Positions 49,834 to 57,843 of a stretch of DNA of 64,000 nt are shown here, in pieces. The DNA is taken from NCBI GenBank assembly GCA_029339505.1, contig JAQISU010000115.1, forward strand, positions 11,681,001-11,745,000, written 5' to 3'. The translations under genes and the position numbers were made by a program. This stretch comes from Unio delphinus. Lineage: Eukaryota > Mollusca > Bivalvia > Unionida > Unionidae. The notes under the pieces were generated by a model. The model searched no databases. It had not been told where the DNA came from and saw only the letters and a program-made list of their open reading frames with translations. How positions within the stretch are numbered: the stretch's first letter is position 1; the number at the start of each line of letters is the position of its first letter.

Positions 49834-51183
49834 CTAATAGTCTAGAATGACTTCTCTCAAACTGTTGATTTCTATGGTATTATCGAATTCGGCATACAGA
49901 ATGACATTCACCGTATGGAGAAGAGCTGGTGAAAACTGAAGTTCCACACGTATCTGCCCAGATTTTATAGGGTGGAAATGTCCCTCGTCACTGCCTTGGT
50001 CTGGAGTGAAATCAAAAGCCCACAACGCGTAACCTCCTGCATAATCGTCGTAGGAAATACCGTGACTGGTGTTGGTTCCTAACTGTCCTGTGGCTTCGTA
50101 CAGTGACAAGTACGACCTCAAGTAATTCTTCGCGGCAAACTTGGGTTCGAAGGGCCTGGTACACAAAGTTTTGCCATCGCGACTGACTTCGATTTTGGAT
50201 ACATTGTAGTGCTTAAACTCGAAAGGATTTTGAGTGTAGGCACCGTTGAAGGCTGCATTGCTGACGATACCAATGAATAAACGTTTGGGTAACTGTCCTT
50301 GGAACAGATGATCTTCGATCTTAGATTGGAGTCCAGCGGCAATGGTGAACGTTTTGACTTCCACGCGTCGTATCGGATACTTGGCTGTCGTTCTGCTCAA
50401 AGTGTGACTGATATCATTTCCCACTTTAGGTAACACTTCCACACGACGCACGTATAACTTGGCTTCTTGGATACTGGTTTTACAGTGGTGAGTGTGCTGA
50501 TTAGGATCAGCAGGTTCAGTAGCCATGAAATGGAAAGCAGCACTGCTACGATTTAGTCTCAAGCGAATATCCACCCCGTTCAGCAAATACTTCTCTTGAA
50601 ACCACATGTCCAAATGCAAACGATCGCACAGTTCTAAACTACGTCCAAGAATTTTTTTTCGACGATCGTTAAAACCCACATTGTGAGAGGTAACAGTGCC
50701 ATTATCTGCTACTACGGTCAAGGCTGTGTCGTTAAACTTTTCTGCGGTGTCAGGTTTCCATACCACGCAAGCATCTAAATGAGTGTTCTTGGCTTCTTTT
50801 CCGTACGTCAAGAGATTTTCGAGGTACGCTCGGTAAGGGTAAGTATCCATGCTACTGCTGACCAGTTTGTTATTCATGTACAAATCCACTTCGCTGAACA
50901 AGGAATGCATGAAATTGTTGACGGGAGCTGATTGGGTATCGTCTGCTAGAGCGGAGCCGTCCGTTTTGGTGACTTTCACTTTCAAATACAAGTAACTGTT
51001 GTTGAGATCGATGTAATCTTCGGGTTGTCCTTTGATTTCAAACTCGATGGGAGCTGAATCAGTCAAAGAGGAGACGGGATGAAATTCGACCCATTGGGCT
51101 TCTTGCATGGTCGTCATGGTGGGTGGCATGGCAAAGAGATCTAGTTCCGACTTGGAACAGGCACAAGATTCTTGGTGCATCAT
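49834..51183 (-). CDS. Major capsid protein, double jelly-roll (hexon-like), 449 aa
   Basis: This is the main capsid protein of the Polinton/adintovirus lineage, widespread in animal genomes as 'F54H12.2-like' proteins. The typical N-terminal pattern is seen: EFHPVSSLTDSAPIEFEIKG, then YIDLNNSYLYLKVKVTK, VNNFMHSLFSEVDLYMNNKL and SSSMDTYPYRAYLENLLTYG. Later come WFQEKYLLNGVDIRLRLNRS and a C-terminal YDDYAGGYALWAFDFTPDQG with HPIKSGQIRVELQFSPALLH. The length is in the usual 450-600 range, at the short side. The ATG at 51183 is followed by a second Met. It should assemble as trimers into an icosahedral shell with the penton-like protein at 51659. The frame is complete. Confidence 0.92.
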   Translation of the reverse strand: MMHQESCACSKSELDLFAMPPTMTTMQEAQWVEFHPVSSLTDSAPIEFEIKGQPEDYIDLNNSYLYLKVKVTKTDGSALADDTQSAPVNNFMHSLFSEVDLYMNNKLVSSSMDTYPYRAYLENLLTYGKEAKNTHLDACVVWKPDTAEKFNDTALTVVADNGTVTSHNVGFNDRRKKILGRSLELCDRLHLDMWFQEKYLLNGVDIRLRLNRSSAAFHFMATEPADPNQHTHHCKTSIQEAKLYVRRVEVLPKVGNDISHTLSRTTAKYPIRRVEVKTFTIAAGLQSKIEDHLFQGQLPKRLFIGIVSNAAFNGAYTQNPFEFKHYNVSKIEVSRDGKTLCTRPFEPKFAAKNYLRSYLSLYEATGQLGTNTSHGISYDDYAGGYALWAFDFTPDQGSDEGHFHPIKSGQIRVELQFSPALLHTVNVILYAEFDNTIEINSLREVILDY

Positions 51184-51210
51184 TTTTTCTTTATGTTTTT
51201 TTCTTCACTT

Positions 51211-51651
51211 TTAATAATCAAAAATGTCTAAGTCTCGAGAGGTTCTTTTTTTCTTCGTCTTTCTCACTTTAGAGGTACGGAGACTTTTGAAAGGGTGCCT
51301 TCGTCGTCGCTTTCTACCTTGTCCTTGCTGTGTCGTCAGGGAAGCAGGAATGTCAGACTCGGTACCGTTCAGGGCATTTATAGGACTTTCTCGTCGACCC
51401 AAAATCTCTTTGCCCGTTTGAAGCAAGACATTTTTGCCTGCTCTCAAAAAAGCTTCTTTGGGGTTTTGTTTGTCAATGAGAACATTGTGAAGAAAATCTT
51501 TGCCGTGAGTCAATGCGGCATCTTTTAAGGCGTGCAATCCTCGTGTCACCATCGGTTTCAAAACAGGGACCACAGAACGAAAGGCTGATTTAAACATATC
51601 TCCTAAACCATGTCCTCGTTGTCGAGCGACTCCTCGGTACACAGGATACAT
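51211..51651 (-). CDS. Small capsid-associated protein (pVI/pX-like), 146 aa
   Basis: This protein belongs to the Polinton family with the opening 'YPVYRG..RQRGHGLG' (residues 2-17). An amphipathic helix region follows (FKSAFRSVVPVLKPMVTRGL). A middle part contains DKQNPKEAFLRAGKNVLLQT, and the C-terminus is highly basic (GRKRRRRHPFKSLRTSKVRK). By analogy with adenovirus minor proteins, the first part may act on membranes or hexons and the tail may bind DNA; that is inference. The start is the ATG at 51651 (the frame to 51654 begins with GTG). It lies between penton (7 bases away) and major capsid genes and is a likely protease substrate. Confidence 0.82.
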   Translation of the reverse strand: MYPVYRGVARQRGHGLGDMFKSAFRSVVPVLKPMVTRGLHALKDAALTHGKDFLHNVLIDKQNPKEAFLRAGKNVLLQTGKEILGRRESPINALNGTESDIPASLTTQQGQGRKRRRRHPFKSLRTSKVRKTKKKRTSRDLDIFDY

Positions 51652-51658
51652 CACTTTT

Positions 51659-52597
51659 TCAGTTGTTCGAGAATCGTTTTTGAAAATGGAGTTTCACTGT
51701 GACTTTCCCTTTGGTAAATGGAATATTTTGTCCTAGTTCTCCTTTTATAGTAATGTTGACACTGTCGAAATACGACTTACTCACAGGTAAATAATGAGGA
51801 TGTACAAATTCACGGTGAACGTGATAGGTATTTCCACCTTCCTCGTCAGCGGTGACGGCAGAATCCACTTTGAAAGGAATGACACGTAGTAACGGTACAG
51901 AGGTGTGTCCTACCACGTTGTACTCTACCACATCGGAGTACACAAACATCAAGTTGAGTCCTTGGTTCAATTCTACAGGGAATCGAAAATATCTTGCAAA
52001 CATGATGTTACTGGTTATGGATGGTATTTGCTTTTTGTTCTTGAGCATCTCGACGTCTCCACCTAAAATCTCAAACAATTCAGGACAAAAGGTAATGCCT
52101 ATCATTTCATCCTCTGGAAATTTGATCATGAGACGACGAGCCACTGAATAGTACTCAAAGGTAACACTTTTTCTGACGGGTAGTTTATCCAGGGCTTTAC
52201 CAAACACAGCATTAAACCTGGCAGCAAGTGTAGTCACTAAATGTTGACCACTAAAATAATAGCCTGGAGGAATGCTGATCACATGTTTGGACAGGACTTT
52301 AGTTGTGGGTCCATCTGATTTCTTTGTGTCAATGCCAGTGATGCCTCGTTCGATTAAGGCTTGTTGCAATTGCTCGTCTTTCACTTCTACTGTAAAACTG
52401 TTTTGATTTTCGACGATGTTTTTGATTTGTGACGGGTGTATTATTTCCACTAAAGCCACTTCCCAATGAGCATCTTGATCCAAATGCATGGCTTGAGGTA
52501 ATTTAGCTGTGTAACAGCACAACGTGTTGTTAGGAAACACCTTCATGGAACTGTCACTGGGTAACGTTAAGTAAAATTGGTTAATAGTGTTGTTCAT
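51659..52597 (-). CDS. Minor capsid protein (penton-like), 312 aa
   Basis: This is the single jelly-roll vertex protein of Polintons/adintoviruses. Family hallmarks are the N-terminal FYLTLPSDSSMKVFPNNTLC followed by YTAKLPQAMHLDQDAHWEVA and LVEIIHPSQIKNI, the middle YYFSGQHLVTTLAARFNAVF, and the C-terminal VHREFVHPHYLPVSKSYFDS with INIKGEL-like and KVTVKLHFQKR. It is expected to form pentamers at capsid vertices with the major capsid protein at 49834. The start codon overlaps the stop of the upstream membrane-protein gene (ATGA, 52597-52594), an arrangement suited to reinitiation or a shared transcript. Confidence 0.88.
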   Translation of the reverse strand: MNNTINQFYLTLPSDSSMKVFPNNTLCCYTAKLPQAMHLDQDAHWEVALVEIIHPSQIKNIVENQNSFTVEVKDEQLQQALIERGITGIDTKKSDGPTTKVLSKHVISIPPGYYFSGQHLVTTLAARFNAVFGKALDKLPVRKSVTFEYYSVARRLMIKFPEDEMIGITFCPELFEILGGDVEMLKNKKQIPSITSNIMFARYFRFPVELNQGLNLMFVYSDVVEYNVVGHTSVPLLRVIPFKVDSAVTADEEGGNTYHVHREFVHPHYLPVSKSYFDSVNITIKGELGQNIPFTKGKVTVKLHFQKRFSNN

Positions 52598-53013
52598 AAT
52601 TCCAATGTTGTTCTGTCCGAGGAGTCACTCGAGGTTAAAGGAGTATCTAAAAGAGGATTGTGATTGGAAGGGTGACTGTCAGGAGAATGACTAACGTTGG
52701 ACGCAAGGCTCCCAATATTGTTACTGTTGTTCCCGTTGTAAGAGTATTTCAGGGAAGGATTGGGAAGAAGATACCCGATGCAACTGCTGAGTAAAATAGT
52801 CCACAATTGTTTGTCTCCTTGTTGCAAACTCAAATTAGCAATGGCTGCACCGATAACACAATACACCACAAAGATTTGACAGAAAAAGACGATTTGGGTT
52901 TTAGGGACACGTTCTCCACACCACACCCACAAGGGTTGCTTTTGTAAATCTTGCAGAGATGACGTGGGTGAAGGAGTAGTCACTGTGGTTGCTGAAGCTG
53001 TATTGAAGGGCAT
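52594..53013 (-). CDS. Two-helix membrane protein of Polintons, 139 aa
   Basis: Function unknown, but the core region recurs in animal Polintons: VPKTQIVFFCQIFVVYCVIG followed by AAIANLSL (membrane segment about 36-63), a short polar loop, then LWTILLSSCIGYLLPNPSLK (segment about 70-88). The N-terminal 20 residues are Ser/Thr/Pro-rich and the C-terminal 50 residues are Asn/Ser-rich and probably disordered. The start is the ATG at 53013; the frame to 53022 begins with GTG. A TATAAAAAG box lies at about 53024-53033. The stop overlaps the penton start. It may sit in an internal membrane or help assembly or exit; this is not shown. Confidence 0.82.
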   Translation of the reverse strand: MPFNTASATTVTTPSPTSSLQDLQKQPLWVWCGERVPKTQIVFFCQIFVVYCVIGAAIANLSLQQGDKQLWTILLSSCIGYLLPNPSLKYSYNGNNSNNIGSLASNVSHSPDSHPSNHNPLLDTPLTSSDSSDRTTLEL

Positions 53014-53018
53014 GATGG

Positions 53019-54131
53019 TCACTTCTTTTTATAGTCGATGACTTGGGCAGCGTCAATCCAAGAATCAAAACTAGAAGGATATCCTTTCCAACGTACTTTG
53101 ACTTCTTTGACACGACGTTTTCCTACTTTACGGGTTCTTCGTTCGAGAATGCTTTCAATGTCGTACACGTCGTCTTCTTTTTTGGTGACACGTTGTAACT
53201 CAGGCAAGTAAAACGTTCCTTTTAATACTTCTCCGTTCATGTCTTCCAATTTATAGACGGTAGGATGACGGCCACGCACTCGTTCAGTAACACGAAACAA
53301 TTCGGTGGTCCAATTGGGTAAGTAACCTTTGTCGAAAGTGCGTTTGGTTTTACCAATGCGTACCCAATCTCCCGGGGTTAACACTTCTCCACCTTTCTTG
53401 GGGACAGCCCTCGTTCGGGACGTACCAAACAGACGCTCAAAAACAGTCACTTCGTTGTCGGGTGTCACCTCTTGTGGGGCACGTCCAATGCTTCTATGGT
53501 AAGATTGATTGTAGGCTTGGACTAAGTGCGGTAAGACGTCGATGTACTTGAGAGTGTGTTGATGCGTAAAATATTTCCACATGCGTTCTTTCAAGGTACG
53601 TTGAAAACGTTCCACGATACTGGCTTTGGTTTCAGGATTTTCGGTGGTGAAAAAATGAATGTCACGTTTCTTTAATTCTCGTTGGAAAGCTTGGTTTAGA
53701 AATTCGGTGCCTTTGTCGGTTTGCCATCGAAGAGGGTGACGACCACTTTGTTTCAACACCAGTTGCAAAGCTCGTACTAACTCTCCGCTCGATTTGGATG
53801 TCAATGGTACGACCCAGGCAAATTTAGAAAAGACGTCGATGACACAAAACAAATATTTGTAGCCACGATTGTAGGTGGCTAAATGAGAGACATCGGCTAA
53901 ATCGGCTTGCCATTGATGATCGATGCCTTCCACTTGAGTGCGACTTCTGTGAAATTTTCGTCGAATGGGTTTGTGTAAAGTGTACGTCGCTTGTTCTTGT
54001 AACCATCGTTGTACTGTAGGTAAACGGAGCTTTTTCAAGCGAGTTTTGGCAGCACGATACAATTTCTGAATGCCTCCGTAACCTGCAGGGTGAGCTGGAT
54101 CGTAATAAATGCTGGCTAAGACCTTCTCCAT
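53019..54131 (-). CDS. Retroviral-type integrase with chromodomain, 370 aa
   Basis: This DDE-superfamily (rve) integrase catalyses insertion of the element's linear DNA. The catalytic triad is visible: Asp77 in WQADLADVSH, Asp139 in WQTDKGTEFL, and Glu174 in KASIVERFQR, with Asp-Glu spacing of 35. An N-terminal helical part (residues 1-65, GYGGIQKLYRAAKTR) precedes the core. An SH3-like part (about 250-315, GDWVRIGKTKRTFDKGYLPN) follows, and a C-terminal chromodomain (about 320-368) carries YDIESILERRTRK and VRWKGYPSSFDSWI. The chromodomain suggests targeting to modified histones. Start ATG 54131, nine bases from the preceding gene. No key residue is missing. Confidence 0.95.
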   Translation of the reverse strand: MEKVLASIYYDPAHPAGYGGIQKLYRAAKTRLKKLRLPTVQRWLQEQATYTLHKPIRRKFHRSRTQVEGIDHQWQADLADVSHLATYNRGYKYLFCVIDVFSKFAWVVPLTSKSSGELVRALQLVLKQSGRHPLRWQTDKGTEFLNQAFQRELKKRDIHFFTTENPETKASIVERFQRTLKERMWKYFTHQHTLKYIDVLPHLVQAYNQSYHRSIGRAPQEVTPDNEVTVFERLFGTSRTRAVPKKGGEVLTPGDWVRIGKTKRTFDKGYLPNWTTELFRVTERVRGRHPTVYKLEDMNGEVLKGTFYLPELQRVTKKEDDVYDIESILERRTRKVGKRRVKEVKVRWKGYPSSFDSWIDAAQVIDYKKK

Positions 54132-54139
54132 GGTTTAGG

Positions 54140-54874
54140 TTAATAAGTGACCCACTCTTCGAGGATATTGCTTTGGGTGGGACGAAATGCGGGTTGTTTG
54201 GAAACGGTTTTACGTGTCCGATGTGCCACAGGAGTTGACGTCGAGGGTGCTGGTGGTGGTGGTGGTGGTGGCGGAGGTAATGAGATAGCTTTGGTCTTCT
54301 TTTCTTTTCTCACCTCTGGTTTCCTTTCTTTCTTTTTCACTTCTGTTGAAGCAGGAGTAGCCATCATCTTTTTAACCCAAGTTTTGAGTTCTTCTCGTTG
54401 GGGCGTGGGAGAAGGGGTCAATAAGGAAGCGGCAATCTTACTCGGAATGGGAGTAGCAGTGGGTGTTTGAAAGAGATCATGGGGTTCTTTTTCTTCCTTG
54501 GGTAATGGTGGGGTGACGTCTGTTTTGGCTACTGTAGAGGGTAAAGGCGACGGATTATTCATTAGTGCCTTCAAATCGGACAGTGTGGGTAGAGCTGTTT
54601 GTTCCACAGCTTTTCGATGAAAGAGTTGTAGTCGTTGCAGAAGTTGACCGTACTTTTGCGATTTTTCGGTTTCGGACAAATCGTGGCGATGCAGCAAGGA
54701 TTGCAATTCGTGTTGTAATTGGGACATCTCGTTCAAATCAGGGTTGGGTGGTAAATGGGGGGTACGTTGTTCTTGCCAACGATGGTATTCCATCCATCGT
54801 TTGTAAGGAACTAAAGTCAGTTTTCGTCCTTCCATGGGCTTCCAAAGGTTACGTCTGAGATCGTGGTGCTTCAT
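54140..54874 (-). CDS. Polinton conserved Pro-rich protein, 244 aa
   Basis: Function unknown. The N-terminal part is a recurring Polinton module: RRNLWKPMEGRKLTLVPYKR, then WMEYHRWQEQ and DLNEMSQLQHELQSLLHRHD with LSETEKSQKYGQLLQRLQLF (helical, about residues 45-95). The middle is Pro/Thr/Ser-rich. Residues about 165-205 are Lys/Glu-rich, a run of nine Pro follows (codons near 54255-54281), and the tail ends ILEEWVTY. It stands just before the integrase gene in the same direction. A GATAAAAGG box (about 54881-54890) lies only a few bases from the ATG at 54874. A virion-associated role is plausible from context only. Confidence 0.8.
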   Translation of the reverse strand: MKHHDLRRNLWKPMEGRKLTLVPYKRWMEYHRWQEQRTPHLPPNPDLNEMSQLQHELQSLLHRHDLSETEKSQKYGQLLQRLQLFHRKAVEQTALPTLSDLKALMNNPSPLPSTVAKTDVTPPLPKEEKEPHDLFQTPTATPIPSKIAASLLTPSPTPQREELKTWVKKMMATPASTEVKKKERKPEVRKEKKTKAISLPPPPPPPPPAPSTSTPVAHRTRKTVSKQPAFRPTQSNILEEWVTY

Positions 54875-54911
54875 GGATCCCTTTTATCTTCTGGAAGGAT
54901 CATACATATTG

Positions 54912-55400
54912 CTACCCATACCTTGGGGCCATCCCTTGGTGCATCCCTGGGGCCATCCCTTGGTGCATACCTGGGGACATCCCTTGTGTCATCCCTTGTA
55001 AAAAACCTGGTAATATGCTGGATAGGATACCGGATTTCGCTAATCCTCCCAACACAGGAAGAAGAAAAGGTAAAATTCCTCCGCGTTGCACCAACATTTT
55101 TTTCTTTTGACGGACGGGTATTTTCTTTTGGACCATTTGACGAAGAACGTGTCGATGTTTGGCTAAGCATTTTTTCTGGTGTGAAGACAAAGGTATCGTG
55201 CCTTTCAAGACATTCAAACAACATTCGCACACGGTATCGATGATATCTTTGGAAGCCGTTTTAATGATTTGTTTTCGCATGGGTGGAGAGGCTTTGGACA
55301 GGACAGACAACACGTCTCCGTGTTTGACCAAACGAGGAGGTAGTCCTTTCTTTTTCTTTCCTTTGTGAGGTGTAGAAAAATATTTTCTGCGAGGTGACAT
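54912..55400 (-). CDS. Core-like GG-motif protein with Gly/Met tail, 162 aa
   Basis: This basic protein belongs to a Polinton family marked by a helix and 'KKKMLVQRGG' followed by a hydrophobic stretch. Here that is HRHVLRQMVQKKIPVRQKKK then MLVQRGGILPFLLPVLGGLA (about residues 98-135). The N-terminus is MSPRRKYFSTPHKGKKKKG. A middle domain contains MRKQIIKTASKDIIDTVCEC, and the tail is an imperfect repeat of GM(A/S)PGMHQ. The start is the ATG at 55400 (the longer frame starts with GTG). A GATAAAAGAG box lies at about 55454-55463. It is a paralogue of the 76-aa gene at 55458-55688. A DNA-condensing core role, like adenovirus pVII/pX, is inferred from the charge and context. Confidence 0.8.
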   Translation of the reverse strand: MSPRRKYFSTPHKGKKKKGLPPRLVKHGDVLSVLSKASPPMRKQIIKTASKDIIDTVCECCLNVLKGTIPLSSHQKKCLAKHRHVLRQMVQKKIPVRQKKKMLVQRGGILPFLLPVLGGLAKSGILSSILPGFLQGMTQGMSPGMHQGMAPGMHQGMAPRYG

Positions 55401-55457
55401 CTTTGCTTGTTCGTTCCACAATACCACTGACGTTCATGACTTGAAACACACCCTCTT

Positions 55458-55688
55458 TTATCTTTTTTTTTGTTGTGCCATCACTTGATTTATAAGCGGT
55501 ATCACTTTTTCTGGAAAGAGATCATGGGGTAGGAAAAATCCTCCGCGTTGTACCAGCATCTTTTTCTTTTGACGGACGGATATTTTCTTTTGGGTCTTTG
55601 GACGATGAACGTGTCGATGTTTGGCTAAACGTCCTTTCCTTTTCTTTCCTTTGTGGGGTGAAGAAGAATGTTTTCTGCGAGGTGACAT
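55458..55688 (-). CDS. Core-like GG-motif protein, short paralogue, 76 aa
   Basis: This gene starts with MSPRRKHSSSPHKGKKRKG, almost the same as the neighbouring 162-aa protein. It jumps directly to LAKHRHVHRPKTQKKISVRQ and KKKMLVQRGGFFLP, so the middle domain of the longer paralogue is missing. The C-terminus (HDLFPEKVIPLINQVMAQQK) is different. The leader and TATA-like region (GATAAAAGAG at about 55742-55751) also match the upstream region of the 162-aa gene. It therefore arose by tandem duplication with internal deletion, or the reverse. Very basic; probably a particle core protein. Confidence 0.78.
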   Translation of the reverse strand: MSPRRKHSSSPHKGKKRKGRLAKHRHVHRPKTQKKISVRQKKKMLVQRGGFFLPHDLFPEKVIPLINQVMAQQKKR

Positions 55689-55763
55689 CTTTGCTTGTTC
55701 GTTTCACAATATTACTAGTGTCAATGACTTGGTACACACTCTCTTTTATCTACTTTTTGGGAA

Positions 55764-55991
55764 CTACCGCTTCGTCAAAAAGGTAACAATGTCTTTCACA
55801 AAATTACCAAAGGATCCTCCTTTTTGGTGACTCTTCTTTTTCTTTAAAAGACTACGTCTTTGGAGGAAAGGACGTTGATGTTTGGTTTTAAAGCTTTTGG
55901 TACGATGACGAGATTGTCTTTTTCCTTTTCCTTTTTGGGCAGCAGAACGACGAGGGTGGTGGTGGTGGTGTGCACGTTTTTGAGGAAGCAT
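55764..55991 (-). CDS. Small His/Lys/Arg-rich core-like protein, 75 aa
   Basis: A short, extremely basic protein: MLPQKRAHHHHHPRRSAAQK, then KGKRQSRHRTKSFKTKHQRP and KKKKSHQKGGSFGNFVKDIV with TFLTKR. It ends in a GG followed by a short amphipathic helix, the same layout (basic, GG, hydrophobic) as the other core-like genes, though without the VRQKKK motif. A TATAAAAATA box lies at about 56051-56060, well placed for its own transcript. It resembles protamine or adenovirus mu-type proteins in composition. Homology cannot be claimed by eye. Confidence 0.7.
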   Translation of the reverse strand: MLPQKRAHHHHHPRRSAAQKGKGKRQSRHRTKSFKTKHQRPFLQRRSLLKKKKSHQKGGSFGNFVKDIVTFLTKR

Positions 55992-56055
55992 CCTTGAGTG
56001 TTCAGCAGTGGTACAGAAAAATACTGATTGACGTCGTGGTCTTCAAGTCATATTT

Positions 56056-56955
56056 TTATACTGGAATGCGACGCCACTGATTATCTTTGCGTCGTATCAA
56101 CTTCATGGCAGGTAACACACGTCGTGAAGGAGTTCGCAATGGACTCAATCGGGACAGTTCTTGTTTGGACAAATCTAGTAAACTCTTTAACATGCCAGAT
56201 CTTTCTTGGACTTTGACTTTCGGGGCAGGTACTTTGTGAGCAGCTGCTACTGCCGCTAAGGTGGACGAGGGTGTCTCCGGTGGAGGAGACGTTTTGGGAG
56301 ACGCAGATTTCCAATGTTTCATCAAATTAGGAAAAATGGGTGCCAAATTGGGTTTGGCTGGCATCACCCGCAACGGAGAAGTGGCAGTCCCTGAGGCTAC
56401 TGGCAACGTAGTCCCTGCCAAACGTCCTTGTAGATCTTTTCTTACAGGTCGTGGTTGACGAAGGTAAGGTTGTGTCCTGACCGAAGTGCCTCTTTTGCGG
56501 GTGACCGCTTTTGTCTGTGGACTTTTCTTTTTCTGTGTTTTGGTCTTGGATCCCTTGTTCTTTTTCTTTGGGGCTTGTTTGGCTTTTTTTGTTTTCTTCT
56601 TGGGGTGAACTTTGGGAGTATTGGGATCCCATTTTAAAAGGGAACGAATGATGACACGTCCTAGAGAACCACTACCTCCAGGTTTCAATATGATTTGCTT
56701 TTTGGTGTGAGTGTCAATGCGAGGATTGGCCAGTTGCGTCAAGGCTACTTTGTTTCTGTCAAAAAAGCGTTTGGTTTGATGTGGAATGTGAATGATGCCT
56801 TGCAGTATTTGACGTGCTGTCACCGTAAACCATCGTAAGACTTCTTTGAGACTGGCTTCTAAGACGTGAGCACGTCTTTGTGGATTTTTTTCGCGACTGA
56901 TGCCGTACAAGGCACGAATCAATTTGATCGGAAGATGAGACTGAAGGGACGTCAT
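56056..56955 (-). CDS. Large basic core-like protein with GG motif, 299 aa
   Basis: A three-part protein. Residues 1-95 are a folded-looking helical domain: SHLPIKLIRALYGISREKNP, RRAHVLEASLKEVLRWFTVT, RQILQGIIHIPHQTKRFFDR. It ends in VALTQLANPRIDTHTKKQII and LKPGGSGSLG, a match to the 'K+..L...GG' motif of the smaller core-like proteins. The middle (about 110-175) is very Lys/Thr/Pro-rich (PKKKTKKAKQAPKKKNKGSK). The C-terminal part is Pro/Ala/Ser-rich and ends basic. The start is the ATG at 56955 (the longer frame begins with TTG). A TATAAAAACC box lies at about 56993-57001. Probable DNA-binding virion component, by inference. Confidence 0.75.
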   Translation of the reverse strand: MTSLQSHLPIKLIRALYGISREKNPQRRAHVLEASLKEVLRWFTVTARQILQGIIHIPHQTKRFFDRNKVALTQLANPRIDTHTKKQIILKPGGSGSLGRVIIRSLLKWDPNTPKVHPKKKTKKAKQAPKKKNKGSKTKTQKKKSPQTKAVTRKRGTSVRTQPYLRQPRPVRKDLQGRLAGTTLPVASGTATSPLRVMPAKPNLAPIFPNLMKHWKSASPKTSPPPETPSSTLAAVAAAHKVPAPKVKVQERSGMLKSLLDLSKQELSRLSPLRTPSRRVLPAMKLIRRKDNQWRRIPV

Positions 56956-57024
56956 GTTGACGATGTATGAGACCAGGTCAAAGTAACCCAAGGTTTTTAT
57001 AGATTTTTTTAGTGCTTCATAGTG

Positions 57025-57756
57025 TTATGTCGACGAGGAGGACGTGTACACGACAGGTCCTCCGTCTTGACACCAGTCGTGAAACAAATCGGTACGAAAT
57101 CGCAAATAATCAGGGGTAGTGGGTTTTAAATCCACGAGTAAATAGGCGTGTGGCGTTTGAGTGGCATCATCGTACGCATGAGTTAGCCAAGGTGTTCCTA
57201 ACTGTTTGGCTAAAACTTGCACTTGTGATTTATCTCGAGGACTTTTAAACAAGACCACGTAATGAGCATTAAGACTAATGGTACGATGGGCTTTACTTTG
57301 TTGAAATAAATTTTGTGTAATGTAAATGACACTGGCATTACGATGATGCCCTTTACGCGTAAACCACAGTTTAATTTCTTCTTCGTCTTCTCCTAACATG
57401 TCGTCAAAAATAACCCAATGAGTTTGACTAGGGTCAGACACGATCCCTTCGTCTTCTTTAGGAATGCCTGCTACAAACACAATGGAATCACCTTGACTTT
57501 CTTTCAAGAGGCTGTATGCCGATTGCCACTCTTTGTAACACCACACGATGCGTTGAGGTGGACGATCGATCAAATGATGTTTATGTTCGATCAAACGTTT
57601 GACAAATTCGGTTTTGCCTGAACCGCTCGGTCCAGCAATTAACATGTTAAAAGGATGACGAAGATACAAGGCTTTCCAACTAGCCTGATCTAAGTGTTCG
57701 TCAATGACTTTGAATGTGGAGGAGGAAGGAGTAGTAGAAAGAGTAGAGTGAGCCAT
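57025..57756 (-). CDS. DNA-packaging ATPase (FtsK/HerA, A32-like), 243 aa
   Basis: This P-loop ATPase pumps the genome into the preformed capsid in Polintons, adintoviruses and related DNA viruses. Walker A is GPSGSGKT at residues 42-49 (within HPFNMLIAGPSGSGKTEFVK). Walker B is WVIFDD at 114-119, and the following ASVIYITQNLF (about 141-151) holds the sensor polar residue. The region IVWCYKEWQSAY between them is typical of the Polinton branch. The length is normal. The start is the ATG at 57756 (the longer frame begins with TTG). A TATAAAAACC box is at about 57801-57810, inside the 3' region of the preceding gene. No key residue is missing. Confidence 0.95.
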   Translation of the reverse strand: MAHSTLSTTPSSSTFKVIDEHLDQASWKALYLRHPFNMLIAGPSGSGKTEFVKRLIEHKHHLIDRPPQRIVWCYKEWQSAYSLLKESQGDSIVFVAGIPKEDEGIVSDPSQTHWVIFDDMLGEDEEEIKLWFTRKGHHRNASVIYITQNLFQQSKAHRTISLNAHYVVLFKSPRDKSQVQVLAKQLGTPWLTHAYDDATQTPHAYLLVDLKPTTPDYLRFRTDLFHDWCQDGGPVVYTSSSST

Positions 57757-57800
57757 AGTCGTGTAGTGGTATGATACGATTGACACAAAAACAGACAAGA

Positions 57801-57833
57801 GGTTTTTATACTTTTTTCAAGACACGTTTATTT
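57801..57833 (-). promoter_or_regulatory. Overlapping poly(A) signal and TATA box
   Basis: On the minus strand AATAAA (57828-57833) serves the 120-aa gene that ends at 57844. TATAAAAACC (57801-57810) serves the ATPase gene that starts at 57756. The two signals sit about 20 bases apart. Confidence 0.55.
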
Positions 57834-57843
57834 GAATGCATGT

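Noticed and set aside
50118..50342. 74-codon ORF inside the capsid gene
   Set aside because: Alternate-frame shadow of the major capsid protein with no start context.
53014..53022. GTG-start extension of the membrane protein overlapping the integrase stop
   Set aside because: Eukaryotic initiation at GTG is unlikely, and an ATG lies three codons downstream at 53013.
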